Of a stretch of DNA of 64,000 bases, positions 19,763 to 29,442 are shown piece after piece. Positions within the stretch are counted from its first letter, which is position 1. Each line of letters begins with the position of its first letter. The stretch is from Morinoia aosen (taxonomy: Eukaryota; Arthropoda; Malacostraca; Amphipoda; Talitridae): contig CM059557.1 of the NCBI GenBank assembly GCA_030386875.1, positions 60,280,514 through 60,344,513 of the forward strand. Reading direction: 5' to 3'. The position numbers and the translations under genes are program-made. The notes below the pieces were generated by a model. That model saw nothing but the letters and a program-made list of their open reading frames with translations. It searched no databases and had not been told where the DNA came from.

Positions 19763-22700
19763 TACAACTCTGAGTCCGCCATTGACCTAACCCTGGCATC
19801 TCCTCGTCTGAGTGTGGACTTGGAATGGGAGACTTGTAGATCTCCGGAAGACAGTGACCATATTCCCATCATAGTACGACTAATTAATGCACAACGTAAC
19901 GATCAGAAACGCTCAATGTGGAACAACAAAAAGGCAGACTGGACGTCTTACGAGGCGCACCAAAACTGGGAAAAACTTAAAATCTCTGACGAGCATACAT
20001 GCTCTGAAGCTCTCAGCACCTTTATCGACACTTTAACAGCAGTTGCAAACGATTGTATTCCAACCATAGAACTCACAAAATTCTTTCCGAAGCCCTACTG
20101 GAGCGCGCAGCTGACACAAACACGCACCAACCGCGAACGCCTCTATCAAAAATTTAGGCAAACAAAATCTGCACAAAATGCCCTACGCTGGAAAAGAGCC
20201 AGGGCCATCCACAGAAACCTTCTGCGAGAGGAGAAGCGGAAGGCATGGACAGCATTCACCAGCACATTTACGAAGAACACGCCAATGACCCGTATTTATG
20301 AAAACATCAGAAAAATTAAAGGCAGACCTCAAAGACAGTTGTCAATATTACAAGAAAATAATATAAGCTACTCTACCGTTCCAGAAATAGCAAACAAATT
20401 AGCAGAAACATTTAGCTCAGTTAGCAGTGCGACGAATTACCCTCAGGAATTTTTACGAAGAAAACAACGTGCAGAAACTAACCAATTGGACTTCTCATCG
20501 GACAACAACGAAACATACAACATCGCATTCTCCCTCGCCGAACTGGATTCTGCCTTGGAGACTACGAAAAATACATCACCTGGTGCAGATGGAATTTCAT
20601 ACCAAATGCTCAAGCACCTTCCAGAAATTGGTAAACAAAACTTACTGTTTCTCTACAACAAATTATGGCTTCATTCGTATTACCCGGCTACCTGGAGAGA
20701 AGCAGTAATAATCCCTTTTCAAAAACCTGGAAAGACCCCACATTCGCCTCACAACTACAGGCCAATTGCGCTCACGAGCTGCATCGGGAAGGTTCTGGAA
20801 CGCCTCATCAACAATAGACTCATCGACTATTGCGATATGCACGGCCACCTCAGCAATATCCAGTGCGGGGGTCGCCGGGACAGGTCCACCGTTGACCACC
20901 TAATCCGTCTCGAAACCATTATCAGAAACTCCTTTGTCCACAATGAACACTTCGTTAGTGTCTTCTTCGACCTCAAAAAGGCATATGATACCACCTGGAA
21001 CTACGGCATTATGCAAGACCTCCATCATCTACATCTCCGGGGAAGACTGCCTCTATATATCCAAGAGTTTTTACGGGACCGTACTTTCAGGGTACGAGTA
21101 AATAACCACCTATCCAATCCATGCCCTCAGGAAGAAGGGGTCCCACAGGGTTCAGTTCTTTCCGTCACCCTCTTCATTATCAAAATCAACGAAATAGCTT
21201 CACAGATCCCTAAAGACCCACGTTTCCATGCATCACTATATGTAGACGATTTCCAACTTGGCTACCGACACAGTGACATCAGCATCATTGAAGCCAAACT
21301 TCAAGAATGCATCAACAGAGTGGCACTGTGGACGCAAAACAATGGATTTTCCTTCTCGATGGATAAATCTAAGGCTGTCCATTTTACCTCCCTTCCAGGC
21401 CTTCAAGTACCACCTACCCTGAAAATCAGCAACAAAACCATCGAATTTGTGGACGAAGTTAAGTTTCTTGGGCTCACGTGGGACCGAAAATTGACCTGGA
21501 AAACCCATATCAACAACATCAAATCAAGCTGCAAGAAGAACTTCAACATAATCAAATCAATCTCTTCCCACGACTGGGGTGGAGACCAGAACACTCTACT
21601 CCACTTGTACAGAGTATTCGTCCGATCTAAACTGGACTATGGCTGCATCGTGTACAGCTCCGCTGCAACATCAACACTCAAACTTCTGGACCCCATTGTA
21701 AACGACTGCCTACGATTTGCAACGGGAGCATTCAAATCAACACCTATTCCCAGTCTACAAGTCATCTCCGGCGAAATGCCCCTCCAGCTACGAAGAGAGC
21801 AACTTTCGCTGAAATACTACTTGAAAATAAGAAGCCACTTGTCCAACCCAGCCCGCAATTTGGCTATACCACCTACCAACTGGAGACTGTTTGTAAACAA
21901 GCAGCTCACGCCGTCTTTCGCTGTTCGCACTCACGAACTAATTGAAAACCTTCAGCTTCACCAACTGCGGATAAAGCCCTCGTTCTCGTACCGATTGCAA
22001 AACGTCGATGTACCTACATGGAATACTATCCCAGCAGACGTGAACCAGGACCTAACCTTCTACAAGAAAGAATTCACCCACCCAGCCTTATACGTCCAGG
22101 AATACCAGAGGCTGCGACGGGAGGAATACCGAGGATACATACCGATATTTACGGACGGCTCTAAATACGACGATCGAGTCGGTGCTGCGGCGGAGTGTAG
22201 CGGAACAAAAAGAACAATATCTCTCCCCAGCGCTGCATCAATATTCACTGCGGAACTACACGCACTTGAACTGGCATTGAAAATCATTCGCGACCACAGT
22301 GGGGATAAGTTCTTTATCTATTCAGACTCTCTAAGCGCTCTGACATCACTGCGAAACGCACGCACGTCCCATCCTCTTGTACGAATCCTCAAACACCAAA
22401 TTGATGACATATTCAAATACCGCAAAACTGTTAAATTGTGCTGGATTCCGAGTCATGTGGGTATAGACGGCAACGAGGCAGTCGACAAGCTTGCAAAAAG
22501 TGCCGCACTTCGCCCTGCGGAAAGTGTAATGCTCTTTTATCGAGACTGGTACCCAATTATCGCTTGCAAAATCAATACCCGGTGGAAAGAAAACTGGCAA
22601 CAAGAGGGAAATTTTTTACTGAACATCCAACCTGACCCGTATCCCCACAAAAAGAACGAACTATCCCGAAAAAATGAAGTCATTCTTAACCGTCTCAGAT

Positions 22701-22972
22701 GTGGCCATACACACCTTACCCATGGATACCTGATGAACAGCGCACTACAAGAGCCTCCACCCGGCTGTCCTCTCTGCCTACGTTCCCGCCTTACCGTGCA
22801 CCATGTAATTTTAGACTGCCCAGCCTTACATCACGCAAGACGTCGTTACATCAGCCTATTCGCGGATAACAGCAGCCCACCTCCTTCTATCAAGGACGTG
22901 TTGGGGTATGAAGCACCTATTGCTGAACTCCTAGAATATCTCCGGAAAATCAACGCATATGATCTCATATAA
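19763..22972 (+). CDS. LINE ORF2, 3' part: endonuclease end, reverse transcriptase, RNase H
   Basis: 1069 uninterrupted codons after the H2 insertion. They begin NSESAIDLTLASPRLS and SDHIPI (endonuclease C-terminal catalytic His). The reverse transcriptase follows with SPGADGISYQML, NYRPIALTSCIGKVLERL, FFDLKKAYDTTW, GVPQGSVLS and the active site YVDD (21239-21250; this position is usually Ala or Met). RNase H shows FTDGSK, FTAELHALELAL, YSDSLSAL and WIPSHVGIDGNEAVD with its acidic residues in place. A C-terminal Cys-His motif (CPLCLRSRLTVHHVILDC) precedes the stop. Without the insertion ORF2 would be about 1,245 residues, normal for the group. Confidence 0.95.
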   Translation, partial: YNSESAIDLTLASPRLSVDLEWETCRSPEDSDHIPIIVRLINAQRNDQKRSMWNNKKADWTSYEAHQNWEKLKISDEHTCSEALSTFIDTLTAVANDCIPTIELTKFFPKPYWSAQLTQTRTNRERLYQKFRQTKSAQNALRWKRARAIHRNLLREEKRKAWTAFTSTFTKNTPMTRIYENIRKIKGRPQRQLSILQENNISYSTVPEIANKLAETFSSVSSATNYPQEFLRRKQRAETNQLDFSSDNNETYNIAFSLAELDSALETTKNTSPGADGISYQMLKHLPEIGKQNLLFLYNKLWLHSYYPATWREAVIIPFQKPGKTPHSPHNYRPIALTSCIGKVLERLINNRLIDYCDMHGHLSNIQCGGRRDRSTVDHLIRLETIIRNSFVHNEHFVSVFFDLKKAYDTTWNYGIMQDLHHLHLRGRLPLYIQEFLRDRTFRVRVNNHLSNPCPQEEGVPQGSVLSVTLFIIKINEIASQIPKDPRFHASLYVDDFQLGYRHSDISIIEAKLQECINRVALWTQNNGFSFSMDKSKAVHFTSLPGLQVPPTLKISNKTIEFVDEVKFLGLTWDRKLTWKTHINNIKSSCKKNFNIIKSISSHDWGGDQNTLLHLYRVFVRSKLDYGCIVYSSAATSTLKLLDPIVNDCLRFATGAFKSTPIPSLQVISGEMPLQLRREQLSLKYYLKIRSHLSNPARNLAIPPTNWRLFVNKQLTPSFAVRTHELIENLQLHQLRIKPSFSYRLQNVDVPTWNTIPADVNQDLTFYKKEFTHPALYVQEYQRLRREEYRGYIPIFTDGSKYDDRVGAAAECSGTKRTISLPSAASIFTAELHALELALKIIRDHSGDKFFIYSDSLSALTSLRNARTSHPLVRILKHQIDDIFKYRKTVKLCWIPSHVGIDGNEAVDKLAKSAALRPAESVMLFYRDWYPIIACKINTRWKENWQQEGNFLLNIQPDPYPHKKNELSRKNEVILNRLRCGHTHLTHGYLMNSALQEPPPGCPLCLRSRLTVHHVILDCPALHHARRRYISLFADNSSPPPSIKDVLGYEAPIAELLEYLRKINAYDLI

Positions 22973-23178
22973 ATCGTCCAACCAATCCCGTGGAAAGCAT
23001 CTATGCCCTGAACCATCTGCCGTAATCAACTGTTACGCTCACCACAAACAGTATACTATGAAAAAGCACCCTGGAAGCCCTATAACCGACGTGTGTTCAT
23101 GAAAGACCAGCTCCACAACAACAGAGAGTATTCCAAGTAAGCGGCCGGGTGTTCTGTGCTACCACTCTCATCTTATGA

Positions 23179-23237
23179 GGGGGTTCCAGCACGGGTAAGA
23201 CGCTCGGCCAAAGAGAGGGAGGGCTGCTGGAACCCCC
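23179..23237 (+). other. LINE 3' UTR stem-loop
   Basis: GGGGGTTCCAGC (23179-23190) pairs perfectly with GCTGGAACCCCC (23226-23237) around a 35-base loop. A second GGGGGGTTCAGC follows and could compete for pairing. Placement about 200 bases after ORF2 suggests an RNA structure recognised by the reverse transcriptase; this role is inferred. Confidence 0.6.
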
Positions 23238-23650
23238 ACTTGGGGGGTTCAGCTAGCTCAATCCATGATTACCTAGTGTAAACTAGGGGGGTCCATAGTT
23301 GCAAATTGCTGGTGACCCTGGTGGAAACTCATCCCTAAATTTATTTTTATTATGTACGAGCCTCGTACAACATACATTTACCAACTTTACATGCATCCAT
23401 TTGATTAAAGACTTTACGACTAAAATAATAATTGTATGTTTTTGCTGCATTAGTTAAATTTTTCTGCTAGTTACTCGGAATATATCTAGTTACTCTAGTT
23501 TTCCCACCACGAATATATCAAAAGTTGTCTCGACTATGCCTCTGGACTATGCTATAAATCGATGAAATAACACTAGATGATTAAATACTGAACTTGAAAT
23601 AATATTCAGTCATTTCGATGAATTGAAATGATCATTAATTAAACTCACCC

Positions 23651-23877
23651 TTAACACTTAGACCGCAACGTGCGCCACCGGTGGACACGTAGGGGATTTT
23701 CCTAATGTTGCTGACGTACCAATAGTCACAAGCTCAATTTGCAGAAATACTTGATTGAAGCTAAATAAGGGCATGATCCAGTGAATATTAGCTATTTCCA
23801 CGTTGCTTATTAAGATTGACTTTAAATATGTGTTGAATATTGAACTTCAGTTTTCCCAATTGCGGTCAAAGTGTTAA
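23651..23877 (+). mobile_element. TTAA-flanked piggyBac-type MITE
   Basis: The ends read TTAACACTTAGACCGCAA and (complement of the right end) TTAACACTTTGACCGCAA, so about 15 bp of inverted repeat sit next to TTAA duplications (23651-23654 and 23874-23877). TTAA targeting and a CACTTTGACCGC end are typical of piggyBac. The 219-bp interior is non-coding. Confidence 0.75.
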
Positions 23878-24712
23878 GCAAGTGTTCTGACTGGTTATAA
23901 CGTAATACGAAACGAAAATTCTAGAATGTACCGGAATTTTCTTGCTAACTTTTAGTGAGTCGGAAACAGAAACAAGTGCAATAATATCAGTTAAAATTCA
24001 TTTAATTTTTTTACTAATCATAGAGGTGAAGCAACGTTCAGACATTTAAATATTAGTAATACTAAGTACTGAACAAACTAACTACTATCGCTCTGAGCAC
24101 ACCAAGCTTCGCTGCTTTTGTAAATTCAATTGACGCGATACAAGTCTATTTAGATCACGTCTAAGCTGGTATGGTTTACGCCATAGAAGGCGGGATGAAA
24201 GGCTTCATTTATGAAGTACCGGTTAATAAAAAAATAAATCTCGTTTAAAGGAGAGTCACATTCTCTTTAAATTTCGTTCAATTAAAAAAAAGGAAAAATT
24301 TGGACCGAACTTATAGGATGACCTGATAATTGGCCTTGCCTGATAACCTTCGATACAAGTCACTACAGGTGACTTGTATAAAATGTTCTGATGTACCACA
24401 GCTGTGACAATTCACTCTATGTAATGCCTGGAGTTTTTGGGCAATGGTCCTCTTCGATCTTCTGGGCAACTCATTAATAATGTTTTAATCATTTCGCATA
24501 AATTCTGGTGTTCGTATGGTATCAGAGCGTTGAGAATGTTTTTTTCTTTCATGGGAAACATTGCGATGATATCGCTTTAGCTCTAACCGGACTTGATGAA
24601 TAAATGATCTGGTAAAATGTTGAAAGTTACTAGTTTCTAAATCGCTATGTTTTGCAGTTAAAGGAAATATATGACGACATATCTGTTATCCTCTTGAGTT
24701 AACATACTGAAT
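23878..24712. other. No gene seen
   Basis: AT-rich sequence. A short perfect hairpin, TACAAGTCAC...GTGACTTGTA, occurs near 24353-24377. No element was recognised. Confidence 0.4.
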
Positions 24713-24718
24713 GGATTA

Positions 24719-24900
24719 TGCGGTGGTTAATGATAAACAGGGGTAAGCTTGGTGGTATTTTATTGAGCCACTGGCACAGGAGGATGAGCGAACCGAAGAG
24801 CACCGTAAGCTAAACGCGCATGGCCTTTATAGGGTGCGGTGTCAAGAATACACCAGCCAGATACAGACATCAAAGACATGTACGGCAACGCGCTCGTACA
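24719..24900 (-). repeat. 3' LTR of the gag-only element
   Basis: 182 bp, identical to the 5' LTR except at one base near 24879. On the minus strand it contains CACCCTATAAAGG, a TATA-like box about 60 bases from its start, and AATAAAA about 45 bases from its end. Confidence 0.95.
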
Positions 24901-25829
24901 TAGCACCCCCCCGTAATGCTGGAGTGAGTAATGAACCCAAAATTAAAATGTTTAAACTAAACTCAAGAATTCGCCAAATTAACGAACCCCGTGGAAACAT
25001 AGTACCACGCAATCAATTAGTGAACGATCTCTTCAATAATTAATAAAATTTTAGTGGTAATCAACGAAACATCTAAATTATAATTCTAAATGAAAGATAA
25101 TGTTTATTAAATTATCGCATTCGTGTCGCTCTTAACCCATTTTTTAATATTCAATTACGTTAACCGCATCGCAAATTATTCCATAAAAAGTTGAAAGTAT
25201 TCAAACATTCTTATCAATACCAACCAAGCATTTAATTAGCTAACGGCAAAAACAAGCAATAAACAGGGTAGCTAAAGCAAGAACACATTGATATGTAACC
25301 CTGTTTGTTAAAAACTCGATATATTATGGTTAATAAATCTCAACTAAAGAACGCACAGTTAAAAAAAGGATTAACGAAGAACCATCTACTTTACCAATAA
25401 TTAAAGATTAAATTAAAAGAAAACAAGAACCGCAGCTAAAAAAGGTAATCATGCTAGAGATCAAAAGTGAATTCAAGTCGCCAAAACATTTCTAAAAAAA
25501 AAAATAAAAACATTCGGCATTATCATCAGGACATTAATGATTTACTATTTATCAAAACGCAAATGAAATGAATACGATAAAGTCAATATTCTAGAAATTT
25601 ACGCAACGCAACACGTCAAAAATACTAAGGAGAATACGCCGCCATGAACATTTTATTTTACACCCCTTTTTTTTAAAGAAAAAAAATACGTTAATTAGTT
25701 AACATCTTATTACCGCAACACGAATCAGAAAGAGTAGAGCAAACTTTTAACACTCATAGGATTATACGATAGGATTATAGGATTATACGGAATATAGCAA
25801 GGAAAAACCGTAATTAATGGCCTTAATAA

Positions 25830-27335
25830 TTAAAAGCCAAAAAAGCGAAGCAAGGAAACCAGCAAAAGCAAAGCAACTGACTTACCGTGCTTTTGGCCAC
25901 CCCTATTCACATTTCCACCGCGTAAATAAGATTTATAGTGACGTATTTCACTTCCTGTTGCTCGACAATTTTTTACCACGTGGGTTCCACCACATGCAAA
26001 GCACCCTCTAGGAAACTGATCTCTCTTGGGCCTGCACTCGAAATGCCCCACCATTGAACAACTATTACAAAACGGGAAACCGCGTTTTTTTGTTGCTTCA
26101 TACTTGGGAAGATGACCTGAAGCCTGACCAGAAACATTAGTGCTACTGTTGTCTGTTCTCATCATATTACACTCCAAAGATCCATTTGCTCGGTCACCCA
26201 CGTAACTGTTAAACTCTCTTGGCCTACCACGAGGGTTCCTTAACCAAGGTCTAGGAGTGATCCTACGTACTCCTGCACGGTAGTTCCTACGGTAATTTCC
26301 AACACTGCCGTAGAACACCTCATTTTCCGGGAAATGATCTTGGGCATCAATGCCTTCGTCAAACTCACTGGCTATATCACCTACATAGCTCTCACTTTCG
26401 TCTCTAACTGGAAATTGTGACACAAGTATCTTTTTTGTCTCCGCCTGACCTCTGACGGTTGAAATTAACCTTGCTAATAATTCCTCAGCCATATTGAATT
26501 GGTGTTCAAAAATTTTCCTAGCGAACGACTCATCTAATAATGGACCAAGAACTGTTAAGGCTAGACTGTATGACATGCTGTCACCTACGAATCGTTTCAA
26601 CTCTGCTTGCGTTGTACACGCTTGGTAATACGGGTGCCTTTGCCAACCCAATGTATTTGACGTCAAAATGTTTTCAGTGAGTTTACGTATCTTTGAAAAC
26701 GCCGTAACCAACTGCGCGGCTAATGCGTTATTCCTAATCAATTGCAATTCATTTAAGTCACAGGCCAAGGCGTGGATGCTTTTTTCTCCACGACATCCGT
26801 ATATATCATCGAGGATTTTAACTACCTGATCAAACGTATAGTTCACATCTGCGTTCACGAGTTTGGTAACTACTGCGTTAAAGTCTCCTACGTTTTTATT
26901 AGCGGAACGGACAAGGAATTCTTTTTTCCGTTCATCACTGGTCGCGTCTGGGAGTAAGGACATATACGCCTTTAAATTTTCTATATGAGTTGCGAAGGAC
27001 TTGTTTTCTAGGAACTCTCCATCATTCTGTCTCCTTCTCCCTCGAAACGTTGGCAACTCAGCATTAGTCATTATCGTTCCAACGTTAGGTACATTAATAT
27101 TTGCTGCGATGTCACGCGCGAGTTGCGCCCTATCATTATTCCCGCTAACACCTGCGCCTCCGCTTGTCGTCGGGGTCGTCATTTTGGTAGATTGTGTGAC
27201 ACTAGTAACCCTTGGCTTACTGACCCGACCACTTTTTGTTACTGTGGGTTCTGTGCGAATGAATTCCGAATCGCTATCCGATGAATATGACATGAATCCC
27301 AACCCAGAACTAGCAAGGAATTTTCCTCGACACAA
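25830..27335 (-). CDS. Gag protein of the LTR element, open over 501 codons
   Basis: Uninterrupted frame. Residues 1-100 are acidic and Ser/Thr-rich; an inner Met at residue 16 (MSYSSDSDSEF) is an alternative start. A helical capsid-like region follows (about 105-330), including ENLKAYMSLLPDATSDERKK and FDQVVKILDDIYGC. A Gly/Arg-rich segment (RRNYRAGVRR) precedes two zinc knuckles of unusual spacing, CNSCSMVGHFEC (about 420) and CFACGGTHVVKNC (about 447). The C-terminus is an RGG-like basic tail and a short hydrophobic end. It would package element RNA into particles. It is the only large gene of the element. Confidence 0.85.
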   Translation of the reverse strand: MCRGKFLASSGLGFMSYSSDSDSEFIRTEPTVTKSGRVSKPRVTSVTQSTKMTTPTTSGGAGVSGNNDRAQLARDIAANINVPNVGTIMTNAELPTFRGRRRQNDGEFLENKSFATHIENLKAYMSLLPDATSDERKKEFLVRSANKNVGDFNAVVTKLVNADVNYTFDQVVKILDDIYGCRGEKSIHALACDLNELQLIRNNALAAQLVTAFSKIRKLTENILTSNTLGWQRHPYYQACTTQAELKRFVGDSMSYSLALTVLGPLLDESFARKIFEHQFNMAEELLARLISTVRGQAETKKILVSQFPVRDESESYVGDIASEFDEGIDAQDHFPENEVFYGSVGNYRRNYRAGVRRITPRPWLRNPRGRPREFNSYVGDRANGSLECNMMRTDNSSTNVSGQASGHLPKYEATKKRGFPFCNSCSMVGHFECRPKRDQFPRGCFACGGTHVVKNCRATGSEIRHYKSYLRGGNVNRGGQKHGKSVALLLLVSLLRFFGF

Positions 27336-28233
27336 TCAGAGATATGCAAAAAAAATTTATAACGCCTTCCGCAACACAAAAAAAAAAACACACCTAATTT
27401 CAATCAATTACACAAAAATTAGAATAACAGTACACGCCATAATAACTCAATAATAGCAATAATAGCAATAATAATACTGCTCTCCAAAAATTAAAATTAC
27501 AAGAACACAATCTATAGAGAAATTCTTTACTCTCTAGGCGCGCTTGGTAACAATCTAGGAACGCTCTAGCACTTTTATGGTAGGACTTTTACGTTAAACA
27601 ATCAAAAAAACCCCGGTCTTATATGAACCAATGAAGCAAAATTACTGCCTCACTGCTTCTATTAAACCTTCTACTCTGAAACATTAAAATAATTCCACTT
27701 ACTCTATTTATTGAAGATATTGAGGAGATTACTCTGCTAAATCCAGAATCGACTGACGCAGTGCGTCTTCCACAACATTCAAGAAGCAACTGCTGTCTAA
27801 TGCAGTCACAGTGCAGTGCGCTACCGCCTGATCGCGGAACAAAGTCCGGCTGCATTAAGTGCAAAAAACAAAAAAAAACACAGCCTGCCCAGCAACAGAA
27901 TCTGAGCTGTCGCGGGTACATGCGCACTGGGATTGAGAAAAAAAAAATTTCAATAAAACTTAACTGCAACAAGAATGTGGGCTGCTGCGCACCTCGCTTG
28001 CTGGAGGGCTGAAGGACAGGCTGCCGATGATACGTGCTGAATACAACGATGCTGTAGTTACTCGATGACAGGGAACGATACTGAAGGACGTAGTTGTTAA
28101 TTACGATGGCTTAAAATAGTGAATCACTGTTCGTCACTATTCAAACACTGCTGCAGTTCGTTGAATATCACCGACAGTTATTTTACGTAGTATTTTATGC
28201 ACTTTGAAGTTATTATTTAAACCAAATTGTTTC

Positions 28234-28461
28234 TCACTGATCACTTGCCGCTCGGAATGCACTTATAGTGCACTCGAATACAATCTTGATGTTTTCTCCA
28301 GATTCATACACCAGGATTCGGGTGTGGAATGGAGAACCAATATTCAAATAAACTGTAAATTGGCTATAAACCTCGACCAAATCTTCTGCCGGTATCACAA
28401 AGCCGAAAACAAATATCGTCGGTTGTGGTTGCCACAATTGGTTATGTTCGTCGTGACACAT
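28234..28461 (-). CDS. Leader ORF upstream of gag
   Basis: 76 codons between the 5' LTR and gag, with QLWQPQPTIFVFGF, IPAEDLVEVYSQFTVYLNIG and TRILVYESGEN. The same reading frame is kept in the diverged family copy at 6306-6530 (about 81 percent identity, no gaps). It could be a small separate protein, an upstream regulatory ORF, or an exon spliced to gag. No known domain was recognised. Confidence 0.5.
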   Translation of the reverse strand: MCHDEHNQLWQPQPTIFVFGFVIPAEDLVEVYSQFTVYLNIGSPFHTRILVYESGENIKIVFECTISAFRAASDQ

Positions 28462-28568
28462 CTGAGAGTCTATAATGTTCCAATCACTCTATAATTACTC
28501 AAGTAATTAATTCTCGTATTTTAATTTCACGCCTGCACGTGAGTTCAAACCAAACTGAGCCACCAATT

Positions 28569-28750
28569 TGCGGTGGTTAATGATAAACAGGGGTAAGCTT
28601 GGTGGTATTTTATTGAGCCACTGGCACAGGAGGATGAGCGAACCGAAGAGCACCGTAAGCTAAACGCGCATGGCCTTTATAGGGTGCGGTGTCAAGAATA
28701 CACCAGCCAGATACAGACATCAAAGACACGTACGGCAACGCGCTCGTACA
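28569..28750 (-). repeat. 5' LTR of the gag-only element
   Basis: 182 bp, carrying the same promoter-like TATA box and polyadenylation signal. The bases just inside it on the minus strand (ATTGGTGGCTCAGTTTGG, ending near 28550) are the candidate primer-binding site; the matching tRNA was not identified. Confidence 0.95.
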
Positions 28751-28756
28751 GGATTA

Positions 28757-29442
28757 TCCGAAATAAAAAAGAATATTATGAATTGTTACATTGTGTGATT
28801 TACTAGACTCATTTCCTCACATAGCCATAGTATCCTGTAGAACGAGTCTCTCAAAATTATTTACTTTTCTGACATGTTGCTATTTTCAGCATGAATGAGC
28901 ACAACTGAGCGAGAAAAATTAGCTATAGGGAACCGTCGTTGTGGAATCTCCCACTAGCATATCTTAGGGGGATACAAGTAATGTATCTATGGGAATCCGC
29001 TCTCTCAGGAGAAATCTGAGAAATCACGAACTAAAAATCCAGAGGCCTTCCTTTCGTTGAAATAGAATAAGCTTTTTTGGTTCTGTTACGGGCCATCTTT
29101 TTCGGTTCACTGCTGTACTGTTTTGCTGCACCTACCATTTCGTACGTCAACTTTTACTTTTGTTTCATAACTTCTTTTTTAACTTTTTGTTTCTATGCGC
29201 CTTGCGCGTAGAATTCACATTTCCTTAGCTCCGTAATAAATGGTACCTTCCTCCTTTCTCTTTGGAACGCCTTGTTCCTGTTAGGGAGGCTTAAACAAAC
29301 ATCTGGCCTAATCTCTCACTGGAATATTCTACCACACGAGTAAGTATTCCAGAGGTATGTCAAGTCCACGTATTTCGACTCACAGCGCGTACTACTGTGC
29401 GCATGTATTTCAGATGCTCATTTCATCGCGCTCATTTTTCTG
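28757..29442. other. No gene seen
   Basis: AT-rich sequence to the right of the LTR element. It may include the unplaced left end of the mariner-like element that follows. Confidence 0.4.

Larger units (their letters stand above)
15200..23340 (+). mobile_element. I-type non-LTR retrotransposon (LINE), nearly complete
   Basis: Two ORFs overlap at ATGAATAA. ORF1 is a zinc-knuckle protein; ORF2 has endonuclease, reverse transcriptase, RNase H and a C-terminal Cys-His motif. The RNase H domain and order place it in the I group of LINEs. The plus strand is rich in A and C compared with its surroundings. The 5' end (about 15200, GC-rich leader) and 3' end (about 23340) are estimates; I found no clear target duplication or tail repeat. 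Visible damage is one stop codon in ORF1 and one transposon insertion in ORF2, so this copy is young. Confidence 0.85.
24719..28750 (-). mobile_element. Young LTR retroelement with gag but no pol
   Basis: Two 182-bp direct LTRs (24719-24900 and 28569-28750) start TG and end CA in either reading and differ at one base. They are flanked by a perfect 6-bp duplication, GGATTA (24713-24718 and 28751-28756). Order on the minus strand is 5' LTR (28750-28569), leader with a small ORF, gag (27335-25830), about 930 bases without a gene, 3' LTR. Nothing resembling protease, reverse transcriptase or integrase is present in the 3.7 kb interior, so it would need enzymes from a relative. It looks whole as a non-autonomous unit and recent in age. 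Family level (gypsy or BEL) is not settled. Confidence 0.9.

Noticed and set aside
18219-19799. Cys/Arg-rich frames at both ends of the Harbinger H2 insertion
   Set aside because: They are translations of the terminal and subterminal inverted repeats of H2, which mirror each other.
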